In this document: piece by piece, positions 22,321 to 32,639 of the stretch
Numbering within the stretch: position 1 is the stretch's first letter
Layout: each line of letters opens with the position of its first letter
Source: Moringa oleifera
Lineage: Eukaryota > Streptophyta > Magnoliopsida > Brassicales > Moringaceae
DNA length: 64,000 nt
Direction: 5' to 3'
NCBI GenBank assembly: GCA_021397835.1
Contig: JAJFZO010000609.1
Coordinates: 4,218,001 to 4,282,000, forward strand
The notes under the pieces: generated by a model
What the model was told of the DNA's origin: nothing
The model's input: only the letters and a program-made list of their open reading frames with translations
Database searches by the model: none
Program-made: the position numbers and the translations under genes

Positions 22321-23870
22321 ATTTTTAAAAATTCAATAAAAGTAAAATTTGTATATCGATAATTTTAAATTTTAAATTAATTTATTATTTTTTCTCATTT
22401 TTCATTTTTTAAGTTCTTTTAGTCTTTTATGTATTTTTCTTTTTTTATTTTCTTCAATTTTTTTGATTTTATTACATTTTATTTTTCTCTATTTATATTT
22501 TAATAAAAAATTTAATAATTTTAATTGGATTTCTATTTTAATTTAATATTTTATTTTATTTTCTACTATTTTTTCTAACAAAATCTATTTTCTTGCTTTG
22601 ATTGAATTTTTTTTAATCTTTTTTATATCTTCTTTTGGTTATTGTACTTTTTATTTATAATTTTTTCTTGCATTTATTTATTTATTTTGGGAGTTTTTAG
22701 TTTATTTAGTTTTTCTTGTAGTAACTTTTTTTCTCGGATATATTTGGTTTTTTATTTATTTTATTTATTTTATTTTCAACATTTTATATGATTTTTTATT
22801 TTTATGTTTTTTATTATATTATATTTTTTATTTTATTTAATTTTAAATAATTTTTTGATATATTTTTGATATATTTATTATTTAATTCATTAAAATTACA
22901 AATATTGAATCTCATTCAGTAGTTGAAATTTTGTTAATTTATTTTATTTTTAGCTTTGTGTTACTACTTATTTTTTATTTAATTTTTTAGTATTTAGTCA
23001 ATTTATTTTAAATATTTTTTTATTTTCATTATATTTTTATTTTTTACAATTCAATTTATTGTATTTTTGTTACGTATTTTTTAAAAGATCAATGCAAATC
23101 CAAATTATTTTTAAATTTTTTATAGAATATTTTGTAATTGTTGAATTATATTAAATTATTTTATATTATTTTTCTCATTTGATATTTTTTAAACTTGTGT
23201 TTTTTCCATTATATTTTAGTTTCTTTGAATTTTTTAGACTCTATTTTATTTTGTTTGATTTTTTATTTTTCTTTTTCATGGCTTTTTTATATATTCCCTT
23301 TTCTTTTCTTTTTATATTATATTTTATTTTGTGCTATTTTCTTTTCCAACAAAATTTATTTTTTTCTGTTGTAAAAAGTTTTATTTCTTTGTTATTATCT
23401 TTTTTTTTAAATGTGTTGCCTTGATTTTGTTTCCTAAAGTTTGTTTGGTTTTCTTGTTGTTTTTTAAATTTTTTTAATTCTTTTGTGTTGTAAGGAATTT
23501 TACTTTATTTTTTATTTTATTTTATTTATTTTATTTTTGATTGTGTTTTTATTTTTTTAAATTTATCCATTGTATTAAGTTTTTTAAATTCTATTTTAAA
23601 AATTTTTTATTTATTACATTTTTATGGTTTGTTTAAAACATCAACATAAATCAAAATTATTTTCAAATATATTTGTAACTTTGTGATTTATATTTATGTT
23701 ATTAATCTTCAATTTTTTGTAAAATTTTTTATTTTAAAATTTTATGTTTTTCATTAAATTGAGTATTTTAAAATTTTATATTTTAAAATCAAAATTTATT
23801 CTAATTTTAAAAAATAAAGAATAAAAATAAATTTTTATTTTTATTTAAATGAAAAAACTTATACATGTCT
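22321..23870. repeat. T-rich repeat block, left arm of an inverted pair
   Basis: About 1.5 kb dominated by T with TTTTATTTT-like words. It is not pure low complexity. The marker CTAACAAAATCTATTTTCTTG (about 22575) recurs as CCAACAAAATTTATTTTTTT near 23346, and AGATCAATGCAAATCCAAAT (23087) recurs as ACATCAACATAAATCAAAAT near 23637. The marker AAATATTGAATCTCATTCAG (about 22902) has an inverted counterpart near 35100 in the A-rich block. A divergent repeat family with units of roughly 0.5-0.9 kb is the likely explanation. Confidence 0.7.
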
Positions 23871-24189
23871 TTTTGCATTGTATTGATACCTTATGCATGC
23901 CTTTCAAATTTGCAATAACTCAAAATTTAGCTGATAAGACATACAAAGTGCAGAATGGGTGCTAATAAACTCTTAAACACTAAGACAAAATTCAACAGTA
24001 TGGATGGAATGAGGCAAAAAAATGTACAAGATGACAAAAGATAAAAAAGATTATTTAATCATCATAACATAGTGCTTATTTTGGTGGTTGGCAAGCAAGA
24101 GCATAAATAAAAGAAAGCAAATAACTTGCTCAATTATCGAGATTACCTCAAAAAAAGTAAGCAAAGCTAGGACTGCATAAAACATTTAC

Positions 24190-24840
24190 AGCATTCCCCT
24201 ATTTCTAGGACTTCCCTCAATTGTAAAGGTTTTTCGAGTTTCAATTTGCCCATACGTAATTATGCAAACATTATGCTTGTCTAACACTAAAGTCATAACA
24301 AGCTTAGTTTGTGTAGAAACAGCAGCTGTATATTCCAAAACACATTATTAGAAACTTAAATAGTATCACATTTATTAAGTAAACATATCTCACATTACCT
24401 TGGCTGTCCTTAGACCAAAACACATGGTCAAACTTAAACTACTACTTGGAAGTATCAAAAGAAATAATATGGAGCTCCTCATCCTAAGAGAAGTTAAACC
24501 CAATGCGAAAGTGCATTCGTTATTCAATTTCAGTTTGGTTTAGTTGCCGACATCTGCAGAAAAGCCTTATATTTCCTTTAAGCTTAATGTCTTCATTGTA
24601 TTTTCGAAAACAGTCAAAATACTTCTTCTTTAAGAGTGTATAATCATTATTTAGCATCAAATAAGAACAAACTACTTAAAACCAAAAATGAAAAGAATAA
24701 AAAACAATAGTTTATCATCGCCATGCCATACTCACTGAGAATGAGGAGTTCCAATGACTTCAGGATGAAGAAAGGAATCTGTAATAACTTTTTTACTTGA
24801 TCTGGCAAAAATTTGTGCTTTTTCTTCAAATTCTACAACC
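24190..24840 (-). pseudogene. KIN-14 kinesin motor-domain pseudogene fragment
   Basis: The minus strand reads, in order, LKKKYFDCFRKYNEDI and LKGNIRLFCRCRQLNQTEIE (about 24630-24510), then DEELHIISFDTSK, two stops and FKFDHVFWSKDSQ (24485-24399) with donor GTAATG. A second exon (24325-24190) reads VSTQTKLVMTLVLDKHNVCI, then TYGQIETRKTFTIEGSPRNR. These match the neck and start of the motor domain of plant minus-end KIN-14 kinesins (usual motif KGNIRVFCRCRPLN, then a GQTGTGKT P-loop), which move on microtubules. Here the P-loop reads GQIETRKT, so nucleotide binding would be lost. Stops follow TEIE and NFS. The rest of the motor is missing, and T-rich repeat DNA begins about 300 bp further on. 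Confidence 0.88.
24736..24836 (-). pseudogene. Exon-like open segment upstream of the KIN-14 motor
   Basis: The minus strand reads EFEEKAQIFARSSKKVITDS then FLHPEVIGTPHS, with an acceptor-like TTGTAG before it and a good donor (CA|GTGAGT) after it. It lies where the coiled-coil stalk of a KIN-14 would be encoded, about 100 bp upstream of the neck exon. I do not recognise the peptide itself, so its membership in the kinesin is inferred from position only. Confidence 0.4.
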
Positions 24841-25379
24841 CCAAGTATTAAAGTAGAATCATAATCATGATTCCGTAAATTGAGAATAGATATCTAAATT
24901 CAAAACAATATAAGATCTAAAATAATGTCAATATTGACAGTCACAAAATATAGTAATATACAACAAGCAAGATGTAAAAAGAGATTTCTTCTCTACCTTC
25001 CTCATTATTTTGCCCTATTAGATAATTCTCTTTCTCATGAATCATTGCTCATTCAAAAGATTACTAAAGTCCCATTGTTTGATTATTCTAATAATAAATA
25101 AAACTAAATTATGAATCTTTATTAAAATTTTGGGCATTCAAATGTCATATCATGCAAGAGGAAAAGAAAAAAAGAAGACAAAAGAAAGAAAGATAATTGA
25201 AGAACACACATAAGCAAAAATATAAGAAAAGATCAAAATTCAATGTTCGGGTAATGACACAACTAGCCATAATATCATGAATCGCTTGTCAAACCTCTCT
25301 GTTTTCTTGTACTCAAAATCCTACACAAGAGAGCAGAATAATAAAATTTGGAAAACAATAAATTTAAAAAAGTGCATAC

Positions 25380-26242
25380 CATAATAGATCCATTCCATGA
25401 GCAAACATCCTATACATTCCAATGCACGATTGATCCGTTAGCCTTTTCACCAACTAGGGCTAAAAAATCTAACACTGCCAATTAAACACTAGAAATTGAA
25501 GGTAGAATCCCTTATTAGTAAGCTTTAGTAACAAGATAACACTAACTCTTACATACAACTATCCACATGTACCATGCATGTACAGTACAAAGACAAACTA
25601 TGTTTACCAATGTCTCTAAATTTTATAATGTCCAGACTAGTGAGATAAGAAACATACCCATCATAGAGTGATAGGTATTTTCTAGATTTTACCTTGAGCA
25701 AGATAGACAAAGATGCAAGACTTTCAAGTTGGCGAACAATGAAAAGCAAAGAGTACTTGCTATATCATTTACCAACGAATGTAAATATGTGAAGTGATAA
25801 GAAGTGGTAGAAGTACTTAGTTACAAGGTACTGACTGATAATGGAGGAACCACTACACAAAGATTTTTCATTTTATACAAATTGTATGTAGCTAAACATC
25901 AACTTCCAATAGCTTTAGTCATATATGTACATTGCTCAAATTACCCACTCAAATTACCCACTATACCATTAGTCTAAGCCCGAAAGTATTTCATAGGTGC
26001 TGAGATAGAGCTACTGTATAAGAAGAGAAAACACACCAATGCAATGATAACAAAAGCTGATATTGTGATGATGGAGACTTACCTAATGGGTTAACTTATA
26101 ATAAAGAATCAAGAGGATGAAAAGGCCTAGATAATGGAGACAACTATCTATTTGTTCTTGTTTACCCCTCTCAACCTGGCTATTAAGATTTCCTTATTTT
26201 TGCTGATATTATCATTTACCCCATGGAGCTGCACAATAAAGT
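25380..26242 (-). other. Further exon-like segments, possibly the N-terminal part of the kinesin pseudogene
   Basis: Three minus-strand stretches look like exons. About 26242-26150 follows an acceptor-like TTATTGTGCAG and reads LHGVNDNISKNKEILIARLR, charged and coiled-coil-like. About 25749-25690 reads LFIVRQLESLASLSILLK. About 25490-25385 reads VLDFLALVGEKANGSIVHWN, then a stop, then MFAHGMDLLW before a donor-like GTATGC. None is recognisable alone. They lie upstream of the KIN-14 motor on the same strand and may be stalk exons. Alternative: unrelated fortuitous frames. Confidence 0.3.
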
Positions 26243-27484
26243 AATAATATTTAAATATTAAAACTTGACCTTGAATTACAATAACTACAGAGTTATACCT
26301 ATGAGTGATGAGGATCAAGTAAAAACACAAAAGCCTCCATTATATCCAAATGAGAAGAAAATTTTAATTGAAGTTATAAATAAACATCAGTTGATGTTTT
26401 ATATATAAGAATAAGCACACAGTTTCATTGGCATGTACCAGGGCTTCTCATTGTTGATGTAAATCTTAGAGGATGGAGGCACCTAGCTCCTCTGTTTCGA
26501 GCACTGTTCTTTTATGCTTCTTGATTCTGTCAAGTTGACTGATTTAATCTCTCAATTGACATCATTAACTTTCCCTTTGATTAGTGAAAACCTGTTTCAT
26601 CTTCCACAAATATTCTAAGACATCAAAAGATAGAGAGTGAAGCTATACAAAAGCTTAAAAGATGTTAAAAACCAACTTAAACCTTATATGCTCTTAGTTA
26701 GAAGTCAAAGTATGAGATAAAAGGTATCTACCATTAAAGAAAAAGGAAACGAAAAATGAAATAAATGTGTGAAAATAAAAATATCATGAATACTAGACTT
26801 CTTTAACATCTCTAAGAAATTGTAAATAACATGCAGCTGTGACCAATAACATATTAATGAAAACTTCCAACAATGATCCCAGTAGCAAAAGGTTCATATA
26901 GACAAGTTATGGCTAGAAAAATTTTCAAAAAAGTACTTGTTGAAACATGTTAACATCAATCAAGGAGATCAGTTAATTCTTAAATTGTCATCACAAAGCA
27001 ATACAATATATAAAATGTTCAAATGAAGACAAAATGCATGTCAACTACAACTATGTACTTACCATTAAGCAAAAAGTAAAAACATCAATATTAAAAAAAA
27101 AACAAAATTAAAGAGACCATTTTCTTTTCCTTTTTTTCTCCATTAACAATAACTGTAAGTGTCTTTCATCTCTAAACAATCTTTACTGACCGTTCAAAGG
27201 CAACAAAAAAGCAAGTCTTCTCACAAAATATGATTGGCAACCATTATTTCTATACATCTTCACCACTGCAACTTACCTATATAAATACAAACATTTATGC
27301 TATCATGACTACTCTGTAAACATTTTAGCATTTTGAAATTTTTTGTTTGAGAACACAAAATGGGGGCAAAAGGCAAATTCATGTTTACTAAGATTTGAAT
27401 CATGTTAAGAATGACTGCAAAGATTTTGTTAGTGAGTAAAATGCCAAAACAACTAAAAGAAAAGAAAAATGCATAATTCATACT
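26243..27484. other. Spacer between the two minus-strand pseudogenes
   Basis: AT-rich DNA with no recognised coding motif. A minus-strand open frame at 27481-27260 begins immediately after the stop of the F-box/SNF2 remnant and has no family resemblance. Confidence 0.5.
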
Positions 27485-29610
27485 TTAGTATTTATCCTGC
27501 AAAGAACTAAGATGAGCCAAACAATTGCTCTCCACAAAATCATGTAGGATGTAGCATCGTGTCCCATCAAGCTTAGGTTTTCCATACTCTTGTTTCAAAA
27601 ATCTTCTACCCTCATTAGCCCCTAAATGAAATTGAAGGCAAAAGTTGAATTTCCAGTACTATTAAGATACAAATCACTTAATTTATGAGAGAAAATAGTT
27701 GCAAACATAAAAGGTGCAAAATTAAGTTTTAAAACAAGGAAATTGGAATTAGCAACTAGAAAGCAGAGTTCATGAAATCATGTAAGCCAACAGTTAATCA
27801 ATCAAGATCAAATGAAAAGCATTTCTTTGATTGACTTGTTAAATTATGTTCAAATAATGAATTAAGAAAGATTTTGAGGATGCTTAAATAATGAATCAAG
27901 AAAGAATCTAAGGGTTTAATTCATCGTTCTTTGAAGAAGAGGAGCCATCATCATATTTTAACTATCTACTACAATATTACTAACATTTTAAGCAATGAAA
28001 CCCAAGTAAAGCTGCACTTGTAAGAATTCCACCATTTGCTCTTTAATTGTGCCATGTATTACTAAAATTTCCACATGAATAGGAAGAGTAGTGACCATCT
28101 GCTGAGTGCTGATGAGTGCGACTGATAACTTGTTTATCCATGCTATTAGATTTTAGATAAACACATAAGTAACGGTCAAAAGTTTATTATATTCAACTAA
28201 AGAATTGGAATTCTTATAATTTCAAAAATCAAATGACTTATGGTAGTAAACAATAAGATTAAGCAAAAAACTATTTTAGCAAATAAAAGCCAAACTTGAT
28301 AGCAAGATCAACAAAAGCTTTGAGAAGAAAACTACCAATAAGTTTCAAAACAATAAAATCATGTGAGAATTAAACATGAAACTAAAAATCAAAAGAATTT
28401 CTAATGTAAAAGATGGATGTCTTTAAAATGTGAGGCATGAGACTACAACAATATGATACCTTCTATCCCTGATTGGTTCCATCAAAAACACCTATGTCAT
28501 AAAGCTCAAATCAAGACCCAGGGCAGCATTTTGATCCATCAAAAGTGCCATCCAGCTTGCATCATGCTGGAATGTGGCCAACAATTTCATCTTAAAGTAA
28601 ATTAATTGGAAGTTTGCCACAAAGAGAAAAAGAACTTATAAAGGAAAAGACACAAAGGGAAGGGGTAAGAGGAGCATAAGCACTTTGCTACTTGAATGCA
28701 TTGGACTATACATCCTAGTATATTTGAATGCATTGGAATATACGTCCTAGTAAATTTGATGCCAGCAGTTATCAACTAGCCAACAACTGCTGGCCAAAAG
28801 AGAAAGGGATTATAAACCCTACAATTGTTCAATTCAAAAGAAATAAAAACATCATGGAAAAGTGATAGCACCTTGAGGATACCTACTGTTTAACATGTAT
28901 ATGCTCAAGAAATTCAGAAAATATTATCACATTTTGGAATGCTTTGTAACACTTGGAAAGAAGCCTATAAGAGTCCAACTAGACAAATGCACATGAATTC
29001 CTCATTGTGGAAGGACTCTGTTGCATTTTAGATAACTGGCCATTATTGTTCTCATGCAAAGAATAACTAATCTCTCCATTAGTCTCCTACAACACTTTCC
29101 ACTGCTTTACAAAGTAACCAACTTTACTGCTGGATGTTAATTATCAATCAGGATCCCAATATGAAGACATATGCCTACGAAGAAGTTGATCTAGACCATC
29201 ACCTAATTAGACAACCAGGGATGAAAACATATCTCAAAATCATGTCAACAGAGATAATTATTTGATTGAACAATAATTATTTATAAGATAATGACCACGG
29301 TATTCTCTTTTTACCTTAGATAGCTACCTCGACATTAATGAAAACAGATAGTATGCATATATTGATCCAGTATTAGTAAAGATAAATAGGATCCAATTGT
29401 TTTGAGAATCATTACACGTTAAAAGCTTAATATTATCGTTATTCTTTCACAGAAACTAAAGAGCATGTAACCATCACACGCAAAGTACATACAAAATTAA
29501 AAAGAAGAATTCAAACACATAAGAAAGTTTTAACTCAAATAACTCACCATGATGGTGGACCTACAAAGAATGGAACAGTCCAAGCAGTCATGAGTCGACT
29601 AACACTAACT
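27485..29610 (-). pseudogene. F-box/SNF2/RING protein (At3g54460-like) pseudogene, C-terminal third
   Basis: The minus strand gives the end of a SWI2/SNF2 helicase of the plant family typified by Arabidopsis F-box protein At3g54460 (F-box, split SNF2 ATPase, RING). In order: RING remnant (about 29610-29548, C-L-D-C preserved); SYWDPD, two stops, LTSSSKVGYFVKQWKVL and NVIIFSEFLEHIHV (about 29210-28870); TAGIKFTR and RMYSPMHSSSK (28789-28684); LLATFQHDASWMALLMDQNA, then ALGLDLSFMT, a stop and VFLMEPI (28590-28460); SMDKQVISRTHQ, a frameshift, then LPIHVEILVIHGTIKEQMVE and FLQ (28142-28018); and ANEGRRFLKQEYGKPKLDG, then LHDFVESNCLAHLSSLQDKY and TAA (27621-27485). Introns have GT..AG borders. 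The N-terminal F-box and ATPase lobe 1 were not found. Stops and frameshifts make it non-functional. Confidence 0.87.
28688..28751 (-). repeat. 32-bp tandem duplication inside an SNF2 exon
   Basis: TTGAATGCATTGGA occurs at 28692 and 28724, 32 bp apart. On the minus strand the duplicated piece encodes the Y-(S/I)-P-M-H-S motif twice. As 32 is not a multiple of three, the duplication itself shifts the frame. Confidence 0.85.
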
Positions 29611-30536
29611 TTTCCATAGTAAAAATGCCTAGAAAACTCCTTGTTGTTTGAGCAACACTAGCCTTCCCATGATATATAGTGAGCAAGATGTAAAAAAAGA
29701 GCTCTTTTATACACCCTTACTATTTCATCATATCATGTTATTCTCTTTCTCATGAATCATTAATCATGCAGAAGATTATCAAAATTCTATCTAAAGAAAT
29801 GCATAATCATATTCTATGTTTGCTAACTCTCGAAGAAAAAAATTGAAAAAAGGAATAAAGGACCATGATAAATGCAAGCAGGTAACTATTGCTGCTGTAA
29901 AAAAAAAAAGAGCTAACTAATTATGAAAGTTTATAAGTGTAAAAAGAGTGACTACACAAATAAACATTGTCAAGCACTACTATTTACAAAGGAATAGAGT
30001 ATGGTGGTAACATTCCTAAACAGAGGAAGAGAGTGACAGCCAGAGATTTCATAAAAGAGAAACTGAAGACTATTGCTTTGAGATTCCTAGCTAGAGGAAA
30101 CAAAGATTGTAACTAATTCCACATGAAACATGCACTACTATTTGCTTTTATAGATGCAATCTCAATAAACTATATCAACTGGGATCTATGGTACTGGTTA
30201 ATTGAAAAGGATTTCATGTGAGACGCATATCAATTGGAATGATTTTGAATTTATCATAAAAGATAATTTTTTGTCCTATAATCTTTTACCAAATTCACCA
30301 AATCATCATATCAGTATTTCATACTAGCTCATTTGTGTTTATACTCTGATTATATGTATAACTTTCCTAGATTAAAACTCAGTTATACATTGGACTAGTA
30401 AAATCAATGATTCATCTACTTATATGACTAAACAGCATAAAATAATAAAATTTAATCTTATTTTTTTTCTTTCAGTTATTCTATAATAAAAAAAAGTTTA
30501 ATTTTAAACCAATAAAAGAAAAAATAGAATTACCTC
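29611..30536. other. Unassigned DNA upstream of the SNF2 remnant
   Basis: AT-rich, no repeat family and no motif recognised. The preceding exons of the SNF2 protein would be expected here on the minus strand, but I could not find them. Confidence 0.5.
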
Positions 30537-30890
30537 TAGCTAAAGTAAAGAAACTAATGTAGTATTCCAAAAAGAAGAGGATAATGGACGTACTTTCATG
30601 GATGTTTGGATAAGTCAAATGTCTGGGTTTATTGTGACAGAAGCACACAAAATCCACTATAATGGAACCAATGCTGTATATTCCTTGGAATCCTTGGCAT
30701 CTAGAGCCCTTCGAGGCAATAATGTACTCTACATCAAATGCTTTCTCTCTAACCAAAGCAAAGAAACTAATGTAGTATTCCAAAAGGAGGAGAATAGTAG
30801 ATGTAACTTTACGGATGTTTAAACAATTTGAATACGTGGGTTTGTCATGACAGAAGCACACAAATTCCTCTGGAGTAAGTGTTAAGACAA
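30537..30890 (+). repeat. 213-bp tandem duplication with an open frame
   Basis: AAAGAAACTAATGTAGTATT occurs at 30548 and 30761, and GACAGAAGCACACAAA at 30636 and 30849, 213 bp apart in both cases. On the + strand the unit is open across the first copy and into the second: FMDVWISQMSGFIVTEAHKI, then HYNGTNAVYSLESLASRALR, then a repeat of ETNVVFQKEE (frame 30598-30822). I do not recognise the peptide. 213 is a multiple of three, so the frame is preserved. The minus strand is also open across the repeat (30957-30481). Confidence 0.75.
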
Positions 30891-31429
30891 GATGAGAATA
30901 ATAATATAATATGGAACAATCAAAAAAGAAAAAAAAAAGAAGACATAACCAACACATTTTGTGAATTTTCTAACCGAAGGCACAACATAATTCAAATAGA
31001 TTATAAAAAGGCTGCATGATAATGAAACCTTAATAAGTATGACAAGGAATCTACATATGAGGGCACAACCAGTGAAGTATAACTGTAAACAAGGATTAAG
31101 CTCTAGAAAAAAGTATTTGCTAGCGTCCATTTTGTAAAGATACTCAACAGTAGCTACTCTAACATAATCAATATATTTAGCTAGCCTTCTATCTACTTGC
31201 TTGAGTTTCTTGATAGTTTTAATAGGAGCCCCAATAATTAGATCTCCTCAATAATCTATAACATATATGTTAAAAGGCAAGGATCTCATAATGAAAAACT
31301 CCTAAAAGATAAATGATATTATTCTCTCTTTATTGATGAGAAGGTGGGATGTAACATGAATTCCATAAAAAAGAATGTTAAAACAAGAAAAACTTTAGAC
31401 AGAATAACTAAAATTAAATTCAGTATGAA

Positions 31430-31800
31430 GAAATAGAAACAACCTTTTGGTGCCTCCTCTCAATATTGCAATCACAGTTATGCAAAACTCAACATTTCCA
31501 TAATGATCACAAAAATAACTAAACCTCTAGATGTCAACTCTAATTAGAAAATGCTATGTAGATATAAAGAGCTATTCCACAAAAACTAGTATTACTATTG
31601 CCACTCAATCTAAATTGCTACTGCTATATTGGCATACTGTTGTTGCTACTGTTATACTGCTATTACTATATAACCATAGTACTACTGCTATAATGCTACT
31701 GTTATATTGTTTTTGCTATACTGCTCTACACTGCTAACACAGCAACAAGTAAACTAATACTAACTTCTACTGCATGTATAAACTAATTAAAAATTCAACA
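31430..31800 (+). repeat. Local duplication, copy 1, with a CTA/CTG triplet tract
   Basis: TAATGATCAC at 31501 and TGCATGTATAAA at 31771 mark this copy; both recur in copy 2. The centre (about 31610-31735) is an imperfect triplet tract built from CTACTGCTATATTG-like words. Open frames through the tract are by-products of its 3-bp period. Confidence 0.85.
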
Positions 31801-32199
31801 AAACAAAGAGAATAACCAAAGGATGAAAATCACAAATAAGGAGTAAAGAACAAGGCATCTTTGAGATAATACTACATTTTACAAATATCATTTTGATTAA
31901 AAACTCATAGGACAATAAAATTACTTAACATATATACACATAACATTAGTGAAGAACTAATAGATTTTATTACCATTAAATCATTTTGTTGCCTTGAGTC
32001 CCTCAGTGAGGTGCTAAAAGGGAATGTCGAGGAGAAAGGAAAAAGAGAAAAAGTTAGTGTTCTCTCTTACTACAACAAAAAACTTTCAAATTTTAAAATT
32101 TTTCGAGCAATGAAATAGATTTAACAAAGAACTACGATTGAAACCAAAACACAACCATGGAATCAAATTAATCAAGAAATAGAATCAATTTGTTGCCTT

Positions 32200-32620
32200 T
32201 TTTTGATACTACAATCACAACTATACAAAGTTGCAACATTTCCATAATGATCACAAGAATAATTGAACCCTAAAACCTAACGCTAATTAAAAAATATGAT
32301 AAAGATGTAAACTGCTACTTCATTTAAGTTGCTACTCAATCTAAACTGCTATTGTTATATTGCTACCGTTATACTACCATACTGCTGTACTTTTATTGTA
32401 CACTATCATATTACTATACTACTACTACTATGTCAATATACTACTATTATACTGGTATATTGCTACACTGCTATGCTACTATGCTCCTATAGCTACTACT
32501 ACATTGCTGCTGTTATATAACTTTTGCTATACCACTATTGCTACTGCTACACTACTAACATAGTGCTAAGAAAACTAAGACCAATTTCTACTGCATGTAT
32601 AAACCAATGACAATTCAACA
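32200..32620 (+). repeat. Local duplication, copy 2, with an expanded triplet tract
   Basis: The same markers are at 32245 and 32592. The offset is 744 bp on the left and 821 bp on the right, so the triplet tract (about 32315-32560) is about 77 bp longer than in copy 1. Words such as ATACTACTACTACTATG show ongoing triplet instability. Confidence 0.85.
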
Positions 32621-32639
32621 AACTCTTACTATTTAAATA

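Noticed and set aside
30481..30957. 158-codon minus-strand open frame
   Set aside because: It exists because the 213-bp duplication is open on this strand as well; the ends are T-run artefacts and no domain is recognised.
31531..32563. Open frames rich in L, Y, T and C over the triplet tracts
   Set aside because: Triplet repeats lack stops in some frames by composition; not genes.
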